Shown here: positions 1 through 11,443 of the stretch, one piece after another
Position numbering within the stretch: position 1 is the first letter of the stretch
How the letters are laid out: each line of letters starts with the position of its first letter
Assembly: GCA_025677815.1 (NCBI GenBank)
Contig: JAIXMP010000023.1
Location: 620,001 to 684,000, forward strand
Reading direction: 5' to 3'
DNA: 64,000 bases
From: Phascolomyces articulosus
Lineage: Eukaryota > Mucoromycota > Mucoromycetes > Mucorales > Lichtheimiaceae
Translations under genes and position numbers: made by a program
Notes under the pieces: model-generated
Database searches by the model: none
Told to the model about the DNA's origin: nothing
Seen by the model: only the letters and a program-made list of their open reading frames with translations

Positions 1-629
1 GTCAATACTGCACAACTTCCTCATACTCTTTTTCTATCAATCACTCCTTCCTCCTTTTCCTCTTCCCCCCCTTTCATTTTTGTATGTGTATTTGATATAA
101 TAAAGAGAATGTTAAATACCCTGAACGCGGATGTGCCTTGTCAAATGAATCTGACATTGATTGCGCGAGTTTTACCATCTGTTTACCATATTCTTCTTCA
201 ATAGCAGCTCGTTTTCTCAAGAATAACATGGCATCCTAATAGGGATTTATTTTTTAAGAATTAGTCTTCTATATTTATGAATCAATGTTTCTGTGTATTT
301 GTCTAAAAAAGGTTGTTCGTTGTGTTGGCAAAGCGTTGATGAATTCTTTTTTTACCTTGGAAGCCTGCATATCATGTTTTACTTTATCCAATAAGCATTG
401 AAAACCATTCTATATATGCCAATAATAAATATGAATCAATAAATGAAAAAAAAACACGTTTATTCTATTTTTTTGGGGGATAATTTACATCTAAATCGGT
501 TAATTGTGCGAACACGTCTTTTGACCGCGCTTCAGGATCACCAACTACACCCACTGTTGTAGGTGGTTTTTCATCTCCATATGGAGATTCAAGTCCTTTT
601 TTATAATCGTCGGGTTTATTTAAAACCAT
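1..629 (-). CDS. F-BAR (FCH) domain protein, N-terminal part, runs off the left edge
   Basis: Start codon is 629-627. Exon 1 runs from 629 to a GTAAAT donor near 487. Exon 2 (about 412-361) and exon 3 (about 235-125, entered after an AG at about 236) join in frame. Exon 2 encodes NGFQCLLDKVKHDMQASK and exon 3 encodes LRKRAAIEEEYGKQMVKLAQ, the hallmark of the FCH/F-BAR N-terminus ('Gf..Ll..lk...k......RaaIEeeYgk.l..La'). F-BAR proteins bind and curve membranes and link them to actin or Rho signalling, as in septation, endocytosis and RhoGAPs of the Rgd1/Rga8 type. Only about 100 residues are visible, so RhoGAP, SH3 or other C-terminal domains cannot be judged. One more short exon may begin near position 7-20. 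Family call is confident; subfamily is unknown. Confidence 0.8.
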
Positions 630-1225
630 AGAGAGTTAAAATGACATAAAAAGAGGGAAAGAATGTTAAGATAGAAAGATAGAGAATGAGAGAAACTGGG
701 AAAAGAAGAAGAAGGTAATAAAATAATAATAATAATAATAATATTAAAAAGACAAAAAAAATACGTTTAAGGAAAGTAATGCTAGAAACGTTACATTTCA
801 AATTTTTTGAGACTAAAAATTATGACACCTGCTTGTGGTCTTTTATTGTTGGTTGATTAGTTGTACAATAGGCTAAAACTAACAAGTTAGAACATCAAGT
901 GAAGGTCTATGATTAAATAAGGAGTTATATACATATTCATACATTGCTAATAGTTATAGTAAATAGTAGCTAGTTGATCTAATATATATTTCATTATTAT
1001 GTTTAGATATTTTTTATAATGCAATAGATAATAACAATGAGACCAAATCATGTACTGCGCCGTGTTTGTGTATCAACAGCTTTTTTTTTTCACATCCCAT
1101 AAAAAAGGAACAATCATCCAACCATTCTATTATTTCGCTGGCTTGTTCTTTTCCTCTTTCCTCTATCTTTTCTTACTATTATATTATACACACTCTTTCT
1201 TTACTTTTTTTTTTAAAAAAAAAAT
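630..1225. promoter_or_regulatory. Divergent intergenic region between F-BAR and F-box genes
   Basis: This 596-bp AT-rich gap separates two divergently transcribed start codons, so it should hold both promoters. A pyrimidine-rich run (about 1080-1215) with TATA-like TATATTATACAC near 1181 lies just upstream of the F-box ATG at 1226. No coding sequence is recognisable. A hydrophobic 61-codon ORF at 616-801 is low-complexity and is not considered a gene. Confidence 0.45.
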
Positions 1226-3433
1226 ATGTTGAATGTAGAAACAACAATAACATCAACTAAAGAACATGTTTCAAGTAATAATAATAATGCCACGTCGCTT
1301 CCTCAAGACGTCTTGTTAAACATTGATGCTTATTTGTGGCCAGAAGATCGCTATGCTTGTCTTTTTGTTTGCCGCCAATGGTACACCTCTTTTCTTACCA
1401 AGTTTTATACTAATATTACTATTCAAACAGCACTCCAGTGTGAAAAACTTTGTAATCTACTTGACATGACCATTGCACCATCTCAAACAAAGGGACAACA
1501 ACAACAACAGCAATCGTTGGGTCACGCTGCAAGGGAACTTCATTTGGATTTATCTGCAGAGGACCTTGAAAAATTACCATCCTCACGACTAACCAATCAA
1601 TTACCATCTCTTCGATCATTTACAGTATCTTCGTTTCATCATAACAACAACAATAATAAAAGCCCCCATTCTTGCAAAACCAATGATGAAGAGAATTACG
1701 GTGTGGTCACAACAGCAGCATCGATGAGTAGCAGTAGTTGTGGTAAAATTGCACCTAGTAGGAGTATTATTGGAATATCCATTGATACATTTTGGACTTT
1801 ACCAAGTACAACATTAACAAAGTTGCATTTTTCGATCCCACGTTTACAAAGAGAGGCAACGATCCGTTTACTGCGCAAACTTCCACGATTGACAAGCCTA
1901 TACCTTAATTGGATCAATGGCTCATGGTTATGTAGTGATATGGATGCTGTGCACCAGTATTGTCCAGAGCTCCGACAAATATGGATATTTGCCGAAACAT
2001 TTCATACATTGAGTCAAGTGCAAGAACAACGACCTCGACCCAACCATCCTATTGATGAAGATGAAGAAGCAGAATCTATTTTTGATACTGTTGATATTAT
2101 GGAGCATCCTGAACAAGTGGTCGATGTTTTATTTCCACCTCCACCACACGTATTAGCGGTTGCCAAGAAATTAACCCATTTTCATTTATCTATCTATCGA
2201 GGTTTACCAGACCACATGAGCGACTGGTTTGTTTATGCTGGAAGAACGTATCCAAATTTGAAATCCTTTACGTTGGAAACGAGGCCTAAACATTTAGATC
2301 GTGTGGGAGAACGGGCCTTCGAATATGATTTATTAGATATGCTCATGACATATAAATGGGCAAGTCGTACCTGGAAACAAGCTGAAATTCCATCATTTCG
2401 CTATTTTGTTCAAAGGTGTCCTCACGTCACCGCCATTAATTTATTTCAGCTTTATCTCAACCGTCAATTTTTGGGGTCAATTTTCGCTTGTGGATTACCT
2501 GTTAAACATTTTGGATCAACACGGAATATTCATAGTATATGGACAGCAGAAGATAACTGGTATTTTAGCGAAAGTTTGGTATCACTTTCTTTACAAGCTT
2601 GTATTACCCCACCTGCCACCAATGCAACGTTCATGAAGTTTTTGGGATCCTTAGCTCATCTCAAACATTTGACGCTGGCTCGTTATGAACATTTTGCATT
2701 GCCTTCTTTGTTGGATGCTTGTCCTGGATTGGAAACATTGGTGTTGGAGCATTTGGCTATTACGTCTCCCTCTCGGACTACCATGACGATAGGCGACAAT
2801 ACCAACAATATCGATGACAATATTAATAATTTGACATTTACTCAACAGTTACAACAGCGGCAATGGGGACAATGGCAATCTAATTTTGACGATGACAGCG
2901 AAGAAGAGGATGAAGCATATATCTCTCTCAAGCAACTTACGATACGACAAGCTGTTCTTAAAGAATCATTCTTTGACGACATTCCATCCTCTGTGAAATC
3001 ACTGACTGTGGAAGATAGTGCCATCATTGGAGCAGATATATTCCGTGCTACAATTCAAATGCCAAGTCTTGATTTGGATACACTCATCATTAATCACTTG
3101 TTATTTGAAGCTCAAAACTCGATGCGCAAGGTTGTAAAACAAACTGGACAGCAGTTCTCAGTAATTGGTGTTCAGTGTAGTAGTATTAGTAATAATCGCA
3201 TTAATAGCACTACCCAATGGTACGACTTTCGTGATACTAGAAAACAGCTGGATGAACGGATTTTGGGCATTCGACCTATGGCACCCAAAGATGCAGAAGA
3301 AATGCTTGAAGATGATGAAGGAACTACTGATGAAGCTATCTATGGCCTTGAAGTTTCTTGTCGATCAATCCAAAAAGCGTGTATAAATAATTTACGATTA
3401 CTTGATGCTGCTGCGCAGCATAAAGTTTTGTAA
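1226..3433 (+). CDS. F-box/LRR-type protein, single exon, 735 aa
   Basis: The intact 735-codon frame has an F-box near residues 24-70 (SLPQDVLLNIDAYL, then CLFVCRQWYTSF). Leucine-rich, LRR-like segments follow, such as LRKLPRLTSLYLNWINGSW, FVQRCPHVTAINLFQLYL and LGSLAHLKHLTLARYEHF. F-box proteins are substrate adaptors of SCF ubiquitin ligases: the F-box docks to Skp1 and the LRR region picks the target. Low-complexity inserts (poly-Asn and poly-Gln from AAT/CAA codons, an acidic stretch around residue 550) are typical of this AT-rich genome. The start was chosen as the first ATG after a pyrimidine-rich leader; no introns are needed. It is convergent with RPN13 downstream. The substrate cannot be inferred. 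Confidence 0.85.
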   Translation: MLNVETTITSTKEHVSSNNNNATSLPQDVLLNIDAYLWPEDRYACLFVCRQWYTSFLTKFYTNITIQTALQCEKLCNLLDMTIAPSQTKGQQQQQQSLGHAARELHLDLSAEDLEKLPSSRLTNQLPSLRSFTVSSFHHNNNNNKSPHSCKTNDEENYGVVTTAASMSSSSCGKIAPSRSIIGISIDTFWTLPSTTLTKLHFSIPRLQREATIRLLRKLPRLTSLYLNWINGSWLCSDMDAVHQYCPELRQIWIFAETFHTLSQVQEQRPRPNHPIDEDEEAESIFDTVDIMEHPEQVVDVLFPPPPHVLAVAKKLTHFHLSIYRGLPDHMSDWFVYAGRTYPNLKSFTLETRPKHLDRVGERAFEYDLLDMLMTYKWASRTWKQAEIPSFRYFVQRCPHVTAINLFQLYLNRQFLGSIFACGLPVKHFGSTRNIHSIWTAEDNWYFSESLVSLSLQACITPPATNATFMKFLGSLAHLKHLTLARYEHFALPSLLDACPGLETLVLEHLAITSPSRTTMTIGDNTNNIDDNINNLTFTQQLQQRQWGQWQSNFDDDSEEEDEAYISLKQLTIRQAVLKESFFDDIPSSVKSLTVEDSAIIGADIFRATIQMPSLDLDTLIINHLLFEAQNSMRKVVKQTGQQFSVIGVQCSSISNNRINSTTQWYDFRDTRKQLDERILGIRPMAPKDAEEMLEDDEGTTDEAIYGLEVSCRSIQKACINNLRLLDAAAQHKVL

Positions 3434-3736
3434 AAAAAGAAAACCAACAAAAAACTCGTAAATATAGCTTTCATTACCATATTTATATAATAACAACAAA
3501 AATAATAAATTCCATAAATATATGTACGCCAAACATAACCATGGAAATGTTTATTATTAGATTATCTCATTTTTTGATATTATGTAACTAAATAATATTA
3601 TTTGTGATGTGAGCACTAGTAATGAAGGGTGGTTAACCTTATTTTTATTTTTTTAAAAAGAGGAAAAAACAGCAACATAAAAACAATGGGGCCCTAGGTT
3701 AATTAAGAATCATATGAAAAAAAGCAAGGAAAAAGA
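3434..3736. other. Convergent 3' intergenic region
   Basis: About 300 bp between the stop codons of the F-box gene and RPN13. It is AT-rich with AATAAA-like stretches (for example near 3505) that could serve both polyadenylation sites. No other feature seen. Confidence 0.35.
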
Positions 3737-5519
3737 TTAGTCCTCGTCCATAGCATCGTTATTTCTTTCTTGTTCTCTACGTCGAGCTTGTTGTTCAATG
3801 GCTCGAAGGAATGATTCGACACCTAAAAAGTGAAATTCATGAATATATCGCTAAAGCATACTTATCGCTCTTTATCTTTCACAAATAATAATCTCCTAAT
3901 ACATGATCCGTTTCATTCACTCATTCCAAAATACTTACTGGTTCCAGCTGAAGGGTCTAATCCAAGTTGTGTTAACAATGGACCCAGTTCACCACTTTCC
4001 AATGCAAAGCTAAGTGTTGCTAATGCTTGTTGAAATTGTGGACTTTGAACAACTTGTCGTACTTCTTCTGGTGATCGTTCACTCTCTTCAGGTAAAAATG
4101 GAAACAAAGCTGAACAAATTTCACGGTCATTAAGCAACGGGGTTAAGGTTTGGGTTGTCAAAACATCCGTAAGAGATAATGGTGATTGTTGATTATCTAT
4201 ATAGATTTGAATTACAAAGAGGAAGGATATATCCTATAATTAATACACACACATTAACTGAATGGTGGGCTTAATAAAATGAAATATTATATACCAGGAG
4301 CTTGAACGCCACGTAAGATATTTCGCAGTTGCTCTAATTGTTCCGAGTTTACTGTAGATGATTGCTGTTGACTGCTGGTATTATTATTGTTATCACCATC
4401 ACTGGTTTCTTCACGATGTTCTTCGGTATGTTGTTGGTCCACAGGTCCATCACCACCGGCAGCTACAGATGAAGGAATCGTTCCTCTAAACCATATCGTT
4501 AGCATTATTGCATTGTATTATTACATTAAGGGTCCCCATTCCAGTTTAATATTATTTGCAGTTGAATAGAAAGAAAAAGTGCTTACCCAAGACCACCTGC
4601 TGTTTGAAGGAATTGTATAATGTTTTCACGAGAAACACGATCTATACCTATAAAAATTATATAATTTATGAAATTATAAATTTTGATTTATTTCCCCAAA
4701 TGTCAAATCTTTTAAATAGTGGTATCATGCTATATATTCTTTATATATATTACCAGGCGAATTTCCCAAAAGTTGCATCATATCTGGAGGAGCACCATCT
4801 CCAAAGTCCACATCAATTCCAGGCATTCTTGTATGAGCACTCGATCCACCGCTTCCACTTTGTTCCAAAACTGCACTTTGAGGATCATTGATCAATCTGT
4901 TTACACGAGAAACATATTCGTCATCCTTTTCATCACTTTTGTTTTGCATCCAAAAGAAGAGTTTTTCTCCAGAGGACTTGTAGTTCAAACTATAAACTCG
5001 TCCAGTAGTACACTCCGTTACTCGTACGAATTCTGCTTCATCAGGAAAGATAATTCGTTCCTAAAAAAGTTCATGATTTTAGTTTAATTTATAGAACCAA
5101 AAAAAAACACAGAGAAGGGTTCGTAGTTCTTATTTTACCTCTTCCGGTTCGGATGCTTTGCGTTCTTTCCAATAAAAGTACATTAATTGATCATCGGTCT
5201 AAAAATATATCAGTACAAAAATGAATAAATCTATTTATTTTTCTACATTACAAGAAAGTTCCTCATAAAAGTCTATTATATACCTGATCCATATAAATCA
5301 TACTACATTGTATAGTAAAAAAAAATAAAATAAAAATGTCAGCTGGAGTTTATTATAGATTGCTGACGCGTCCCCCTTAATGAACATTTATCTTTTCTTT
5401 AAATTATGCTCTTACCCCTTGCGTAAATCGGGTTTAATGGTATTGCCTTCTCGGATACATTTTCCGGCGTTAAATTGAACAAGATGTTTAGGACGTTGTG
5501 CTGTAGGAAAGAAGCTCAT
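3737..5519 (-). CDS. RPN13: 26S proteasome ubiquitin receptor Rpn13/ADRM1, 361 aa
   Basis: Eight exons: 5519-5416, 5302-5284, 5198-5139, 5060-4754, 4647-4587, 4485-4295, 4196-3939 and 3822-3737. They sum to 1086 nt, 361 aa plus stop. The N-terminal half is the Pru domain: FNAGKC near residue 20, TDDQLMYFYWKER near 43, IIFPDEAEFVRV, and SGEKLFFWMQ. It binds ubiquitin and Rpn2. The acidic linker is low-complexity. The C-terminal DEUBAD domain (TPLLNDREICSALFPFLPEE, then VQSPQFQQALATLSFAL) recruits UCH37-type deubiquitinase. Length is close to metazoan ADRM1 (about 407 aa) and, unlike the short S. cerevisiae protein (156 aa), it keeps the DEUBAD. Exon 2 is only 19 nt, encoding the strand between RKG and TDD. 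The identification is firm. Confidence 0.95.
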
Positions 5520-7227
5520 TGTGCTTTATATAAACAAGCTTGAGCAAAAGAAAATAAAAAGAGGAGATAAAGAAAAGAGACAAACAGGTGCGATTTTGCG
5601 GTAAATTTGTATCCAGATGGAGGAGCTTGGATTTGTAAAATATGCATAGTTATTTTACATAACGAAATAGTTTGTCAGCTTGTATATGTATAATAAAAAG
5701 GCACCACTATATATACTAAGTATGTAATTCTCATTTTTGTTATTACGAATGTAATGATTAGTAATAATTAAAAATAATGTTACTTGTAGTAGCACAGCTG
5801 TAGTGGCATTATTGATGGTCAATTCCACTCTCTGGATTTTTAGCCAGCAGCATTACCTAGTAAGTAGTGTTCAAGTCACTATATATTATTCAGCAGTGCA
5901 AATAAAAACCCATCTTTTCCTGTATTAAAAAAATTGATAGTCTCACATTCATGGCATTTGAGTCAAGAAGGTCAAGGTAAGAAATACATTTATCATATTA
6001 CATTCTAAGCAATTACAGGCCATACGCATAAGTTGGATAAACGATGATCGATTGAAGGTGCCCTGTTAATCATCATTCTCCATTTTAATGGCTGTATAGT
6101 TTCTTGTTTTAGAATGCTTTAAAAATCAGGTTTTTATTATAGCAGATATATCAAAAATGAAGTTTTAATATTGCTGCAGCCTATTAGTAGGACTATGTTG
6201 TAGCCTTATACATTAATGTAGTAGCTAATAGATATCCCTTTTATTATGCATAATAAAAGCTCTATTATTATTTTTAGTTTCAGTGAAATCAGCATAAGTT
6301 TTTCCATAGTTAGAGTCAGTTTGTTGTTACCATGACAATGGATATTCCACAAACTCAAATTGATGAAGATTCTTCTAATGCTACTATTTTGATCTTGTCT
6401 TCTTTCAGAAAACAAGTATGTAAAAAGTAAGTAAATAAAACCTTTTATCGTTATGAAACAGTTACTAATCATTTTTTTTTAAAAAAATGTATTTTACCTG
6501 ATCTAACTAGGTGAAGTTGATTAATCCACTTTTTATTACATTTATACGAAGACAGTCCATGTAAAACAACGGAAGGTTGTAAACATTGTACAACAGCTAT
6601 TAAAATCATACGACGTACAAGAAAGCAGACCTTAATCATATGAAACAGACGTTTCTTCGTTTCGCAAAAAATTCCAGGCCTATTAAACCTCATAAGAAGT
6701 TACAGGGAACAATGAAGAGATTTGAAGCAAAGTGTTCCAAAGTATTGGAATCCGATACTATTAAACTTTTAATGAAAAGCAAACCTAAAAAGGTAATATT
6801 TAGTGCTGTTGTTTGTATACGTATGGTTTTCTGTCTATACTCATCCATCTAATCATATTAGTATTACAAAGGATTATTGTATCGACGAAAAGCAGTGTAC
6901 AAAAGCAAATTACGTAGTGACATTTAGAATGATAAACAAGTGCTCAGTGACAAAACCTGTTCGGAACCCACCACGTCGTTGTCCAATAATACGATTATAC
7001 CAGCGTTAGATAAATCATGAAAAAAGAACTCAGATGTTATAACAGACAGTACTCGAAAGTCAAAAAATTCAAGGAAGCCGGAACCGGCCCATATCAAAGA
7101 CTTGTCACTTTCAGAAAAAGTAAATCACTTCTGTCCCGTATTGTAAGTATGCAAGTGTCTTATCGTTGTTGATTACTGTGAATAAATTTGTTTTCTTTAA
7201 ATGGCACTAAATAGAAAAGATGCTGTC

Positions 7228-7419
7228 TACAGTCGAACGCCTTTAATTTCACAGTCAAAATTCCCATTTTTTTGATGAAAATAAAGAAGTGTAAAAGTTA
7301 ACGAGAACAGCTTTACTATGTATTTCTTAGTATATTTATATATCTTCATGGACCATATTATTGTAAAGATAATGAGGGTTAAAAGTTAAGGTATATGAAA
7401 CTAATGGGGGTCCACTGTA
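7228..7419. mobile_element. Pogo/Tc1-type MITE, 192 bp including TA target sites
   Basis: The left end (7228-7251) begins TACAGTCGAACGCCTTTAAT. The reverse complement of the right end (7396-7419) begins TACAGTGGACCCCCATTAGT. The two 24-nt ends match at 19 of 24 positions, and both are bounded by TA, the usual duplicated target of Tc1/mariner/pogo elements. The interior is non-coding AT-rich DNA. The CAGT...CCCC end sequence resembles that of the larger element at 19964-21154 in this window. No transposase is present, so it is non-autonomous. Confidence 0.55.
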
Positions 7420-10400
7420 TTATTATCTATTTAAATATAAACTATAAGGATGTCTATATTGTTGCTCAAAATCAACTGGATCTATCTCACCCTGACATTT
7501 CCCAGCAAGATTTGAGAGATTCATATAAAAACCATCAAGAAAATTCTCACCCCCGTTAAAATTAGCCATCACAAAAAAAGAACGATTGGTCATTTTACAC
7601 GTACCTATCTCGTGCAAATACTATTCTTGAAATTGTAGTTGAGGTGTTAAGTGCTCAATTTCATGATCTTTCACTTGTAATTTGAGGTACACAAATGACC
7701 ACCAGTGAGAACTTTATTTATTAAGAAAAGTATACAGTGGCGATTCCATCCCATCCAATGGGTCACTTTTTTCAAGTTGTACTTTTTTTCTTAGCCACTA
7801 TAATCTCCCTACAGGTAATATGATACTACAAGTAAAAATCTATAAAGGTTCTTTGTATTTTAATTTACGTTGTTCTAACGGTATATAGTATAAAGAAATA
7901 TTTGTCTGGGGCTTGGCCCAGGACAAGTTACAAACACATTGTAGTGTTACTTTCCAAAACATAATAGTGATATATCTAGATTTACAAACGAGTAACAATA
8001 AAGGTTTTTATCGAAAAATACACTTGATTCAGATGTAGGTTCTGCGAAAACTGATTGTAGCTGCTCAATAGGTGAAATTGGAGGTTGTTGGAGCACTAAT
8101 AGTATAAGAGAACCACGGATCATGGAAGCAGCAGCAACAAAGTTGAAGAGATAAGATTTGGGGTTGATGTATATTAACAGCTAATGACTGGGAAGAATTT
8201 CTCTATGAATATTTAAAGGTGGATGAAGAATTCAGTTATGAATAAGCTCACGTTTTATATATGTTATAATACAAAGATCAATGATTCACCAGTAGTGCTG
8301 GAACTATGGAAATTACTGTAAAAAGAAACCATGCAATATATTAATGATGAAAAATTAAAGGCCGTTGAACGTACTATAATATAAGTGTCAAGAATACGGA
8401 TACGTAAAACCATGTGGTCGTAAATGATTGTCAATGTAGTACAATGATTATTGTGCATAAATACTTTTATAAATATTTTATCTTTATGAACAAAAGCGTA
8501 TACCCAAAGGTTTATATAAGGTATATTCTTTCGATAGCAGAGATTTCAGATAATATGGACCAGATTTTGATTTGCTGTATTCAAATCATCAATCTTGGCA
8601 TCCATGCAGTTTGATTGTCTGTATTGTAAATACTTTAAACAATCTTGGATTTCAGGAAATGAAAGGCATTAGTTGTAATGTCCTGATATCAGCAGGAATA
8701 TTATATTCGAAACTGTCAAACACGTACAACATAATCAAGTTCACCTGATGGAGAGAGCGACTCGCATAATTTTAAATCAGATAGCGATTATATACTGAAT
8801 TATTACTGTAACCATTGCCGAGAAGCACTATTCCGGTTTGAAAACATTTGAAGACCTGATTCCTGGAAATGATTATGAATTCCCTTAAATCATTGATTTG
8901 CAAAGTATAGCAAAAACTAAAAATTTGGTTGCCAAACAAAGCATTTGCTACTGCTGTCGTATACTAGTGGATGTCTTTAAACCTATCTTACCTAAGAAAT
9001 AATAATCTCATATAATGCCATGCTTTTTATTTTTTTTTGTAATTACTTGTTCGAAAAAAAATGGGAAAAATATAAGATATACTAACTACTTGTCAAAACA
9101 GTCGCGAACGTATAAAGAAGGCAGTGCTATGATAAATAAAAATAGGAGTTCAAATGCTATTGCTTATCATGGTTACCGCTCATTTTTATTATAATTGCCA
9201 ATATTTGATTAATATGCATGAGATTTTTTTTCAATCTTAAAAAATTTATGATCACCTGATTTCGATTTTTTTGTATGATCGGGTTGACGTGCAAAATATT
9301 ATTATATAAAACTATAAAAATCTTCAACTCATCCCATATATACCTATCATTTCCAATCGTCAAGTCTTGGCATTCATGCAATTTGATCACTGAGTGTATT
9401 GCTACACAATCATATGGACCTTTCTGTCTCACATTGTCGGTAATATAATATTTTACGGATTCTATAACGACTGAGAAATCCGGATGCTGATTATATTATT
9501 ACCGCTCTCTCTTCATCGTCAGCACATAATATTATACATATTATTATTATTATTAATTGATATCAAACACTCACATACTAATCACTTTTTCGATTTGATC
9601 CAGGGATATCTTACGTATAATCGATATATCTACAAGATTTTGCACTTGGTCACCATCACTATCACTGTATCCATATTTTAGTTTCACGCTTTTTTATTTT
9701 CTCTCCTTTTCAAATGTGATAATCGCTGTTCTTCTTTTAAAATATTCCAAGTGAGACTAATGGATCAATTGCTGGTAAGTAGTTTTATTGATCCTAAATT
9801 TTATATGTCATAGATACATATGAATATGATCGAATACTCCAATAGAGGGAAGAAGTATCATTCCCTTTTAATATCATGCTATTATCTCCTTTCTAAGCTG
9901 TCTTTTATTACAAGATGAACAATGCGCAACCACATTCCAAAAAATAAAAATAAAAATCGATCAACAACCATTCGATTCTCCTAATTATATATAAAACAAA
10001 TCTATAGAGAAGTTTCGATTGTATCAAAACTATATCTCTCCTTTTGCACGGACTCTTTATTATCTATTAGATTTTCGAAGCAAATAATAAAAGTTCTTAA
10101 TATAATATTGATGTCTAGTAGTGATGAAAATAATGATGAAATGAAAAATATCATTTATTCCTGGATTACTTTTACATTTTTGGATAATCAAAGGAGACTC
10201 CAAAAGCTTCTTTTTTTTTTACATGACGACAGTTGTTCTGCATCAATGACAATTTCCCTCCCAAATAAAGTAAATTAACATTTAATAACACTTCATAATT
10301 ACAACACGCTAATACAACAAATCATGCCATTATTGTTGGATTTTTTTTTACGTAGATTCCTTCTGAGAAAGATAAAATGTACGTTAAATGAATTAGTAAT

Positions 10401-10788
10401 TATCGGTTTTTAGAACTCTAAATTTCGATTATCATCATCGCTTCAACAATAACCAACCAATTATCCAAATAATGATGATGATTAATAAATATGTTTATAT
10501 TTTTAAAGAAACCCTGGTGAGAACCCTTTTTATTCAAGTAACTATTTCTTGTCTTCGTCAGGATTTTGTTCCTTTAGATAAAATAAGAATAAATGAAGGA
10601 GAATCAGTTGTTTTTATAGAAGCCTTCGTGATTCAGAATAACTACCATGAAAAAGATTCCGTAAATGTACACAATTAACGAGCAGAAAACGCCAGTGCGC
10701 GTTATCATAAATCTATTATTTTAATCATTTGAATGCTAACATTATAATAACTTGTACTCAGATCGTCCCATTCAAAAGTTATACATAC

Positions 10789-10790
<2 letters not shown>

Positions 10791-10838
<48 letters not shown>
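10791..10838. repeat. Poly-T homopolymer, 48 nt
   Basis: An uninterrupted run of 48 T lies in intergenic DNA. Read on the minus strand it is a poly-A, as would be left by a retrotransposon or processed transcript. No coding relic is clearly attached on its 5' side. It could also be slippage expansion or an assembly artefact. Confidence 0.8.
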
Positions 10839-10841
<3 letters not shown>

Positions 10842-11443
10842 CAGGATCAACGTGCATAAAAATAAGTTTGATGCATAACAACAAAGAAGAATAAAAAATC
10901 TTCTTCGACCTCCCTTTTTTTAACTTCTCCATCCCAATACTTGAAAGGCTTTAATACTCCTGCCCACTTATCTCTTCCACTCCCCCCCCCAACGTTTTTT
11001 TTCTCCTTTGTTTCGCAAACACATTTTATTGAGTATTATGTTATATAATAAGAACTTCCCAATATTTTCATACAACAGGAGAGTAGCATGTTTATAAGAT
11101 ACTGTAATTATGATTATTACACACTTCTTCACCTTTTAATCATCTAGTCAACATTCAACAATAGCCCCTCCTTTTTTTATACTTGACACATGGGATTTCA
11201 GGGACTATCTTTTTATTTTTATTTTGGTATACTAAAAATTAACAGCTATTTTATATATAAAGACCAACAACATGGGCCAACCTTTTCTTTTTAATTTTTT
11301 ATTCTTTAATATATAAATATATATAACCAAAAAATATTTATATATATTTATATATATAAACTCATATTGAGTCTCTTTTTTCCATCTAAAAGATCCCCCT
11401 TCCTTTCATTTTTATTAAAAGATATATACACAACACATTTATC

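Larger units (their letters stand above)
5520..11443. other. 5.9-kb gene-poor region with decayed ORFs and repeats
   Basis: No intact gene is supported over nearly 6 kb. Short ORF relics read like worn coding DNA, for example a basic 50-residue stretch on + at about 6640-6795 and charged stretches around 7020-7140. On the minus strand, IKLHECQDLTIGNDRYIWDE (about 9325-9385) has a degenerate twin near 8575-8612. Other contents are a pogo-type MITE at 7228-7419 and a 48-nt poly-T run at 10791-10838. The last about 250 bp contain TATATATAAA-rich sequence and pyrimidine tracts that probably form the sulfate permease promoter. The pattern suggests an old transposon-rich segment. Confidence 0.5.

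Noticed and set aside
7730..7760. TACAGTGGCGATTCC as another MITE end
   Set aside because: No matching inverted partner within the neighbouring kilobases.
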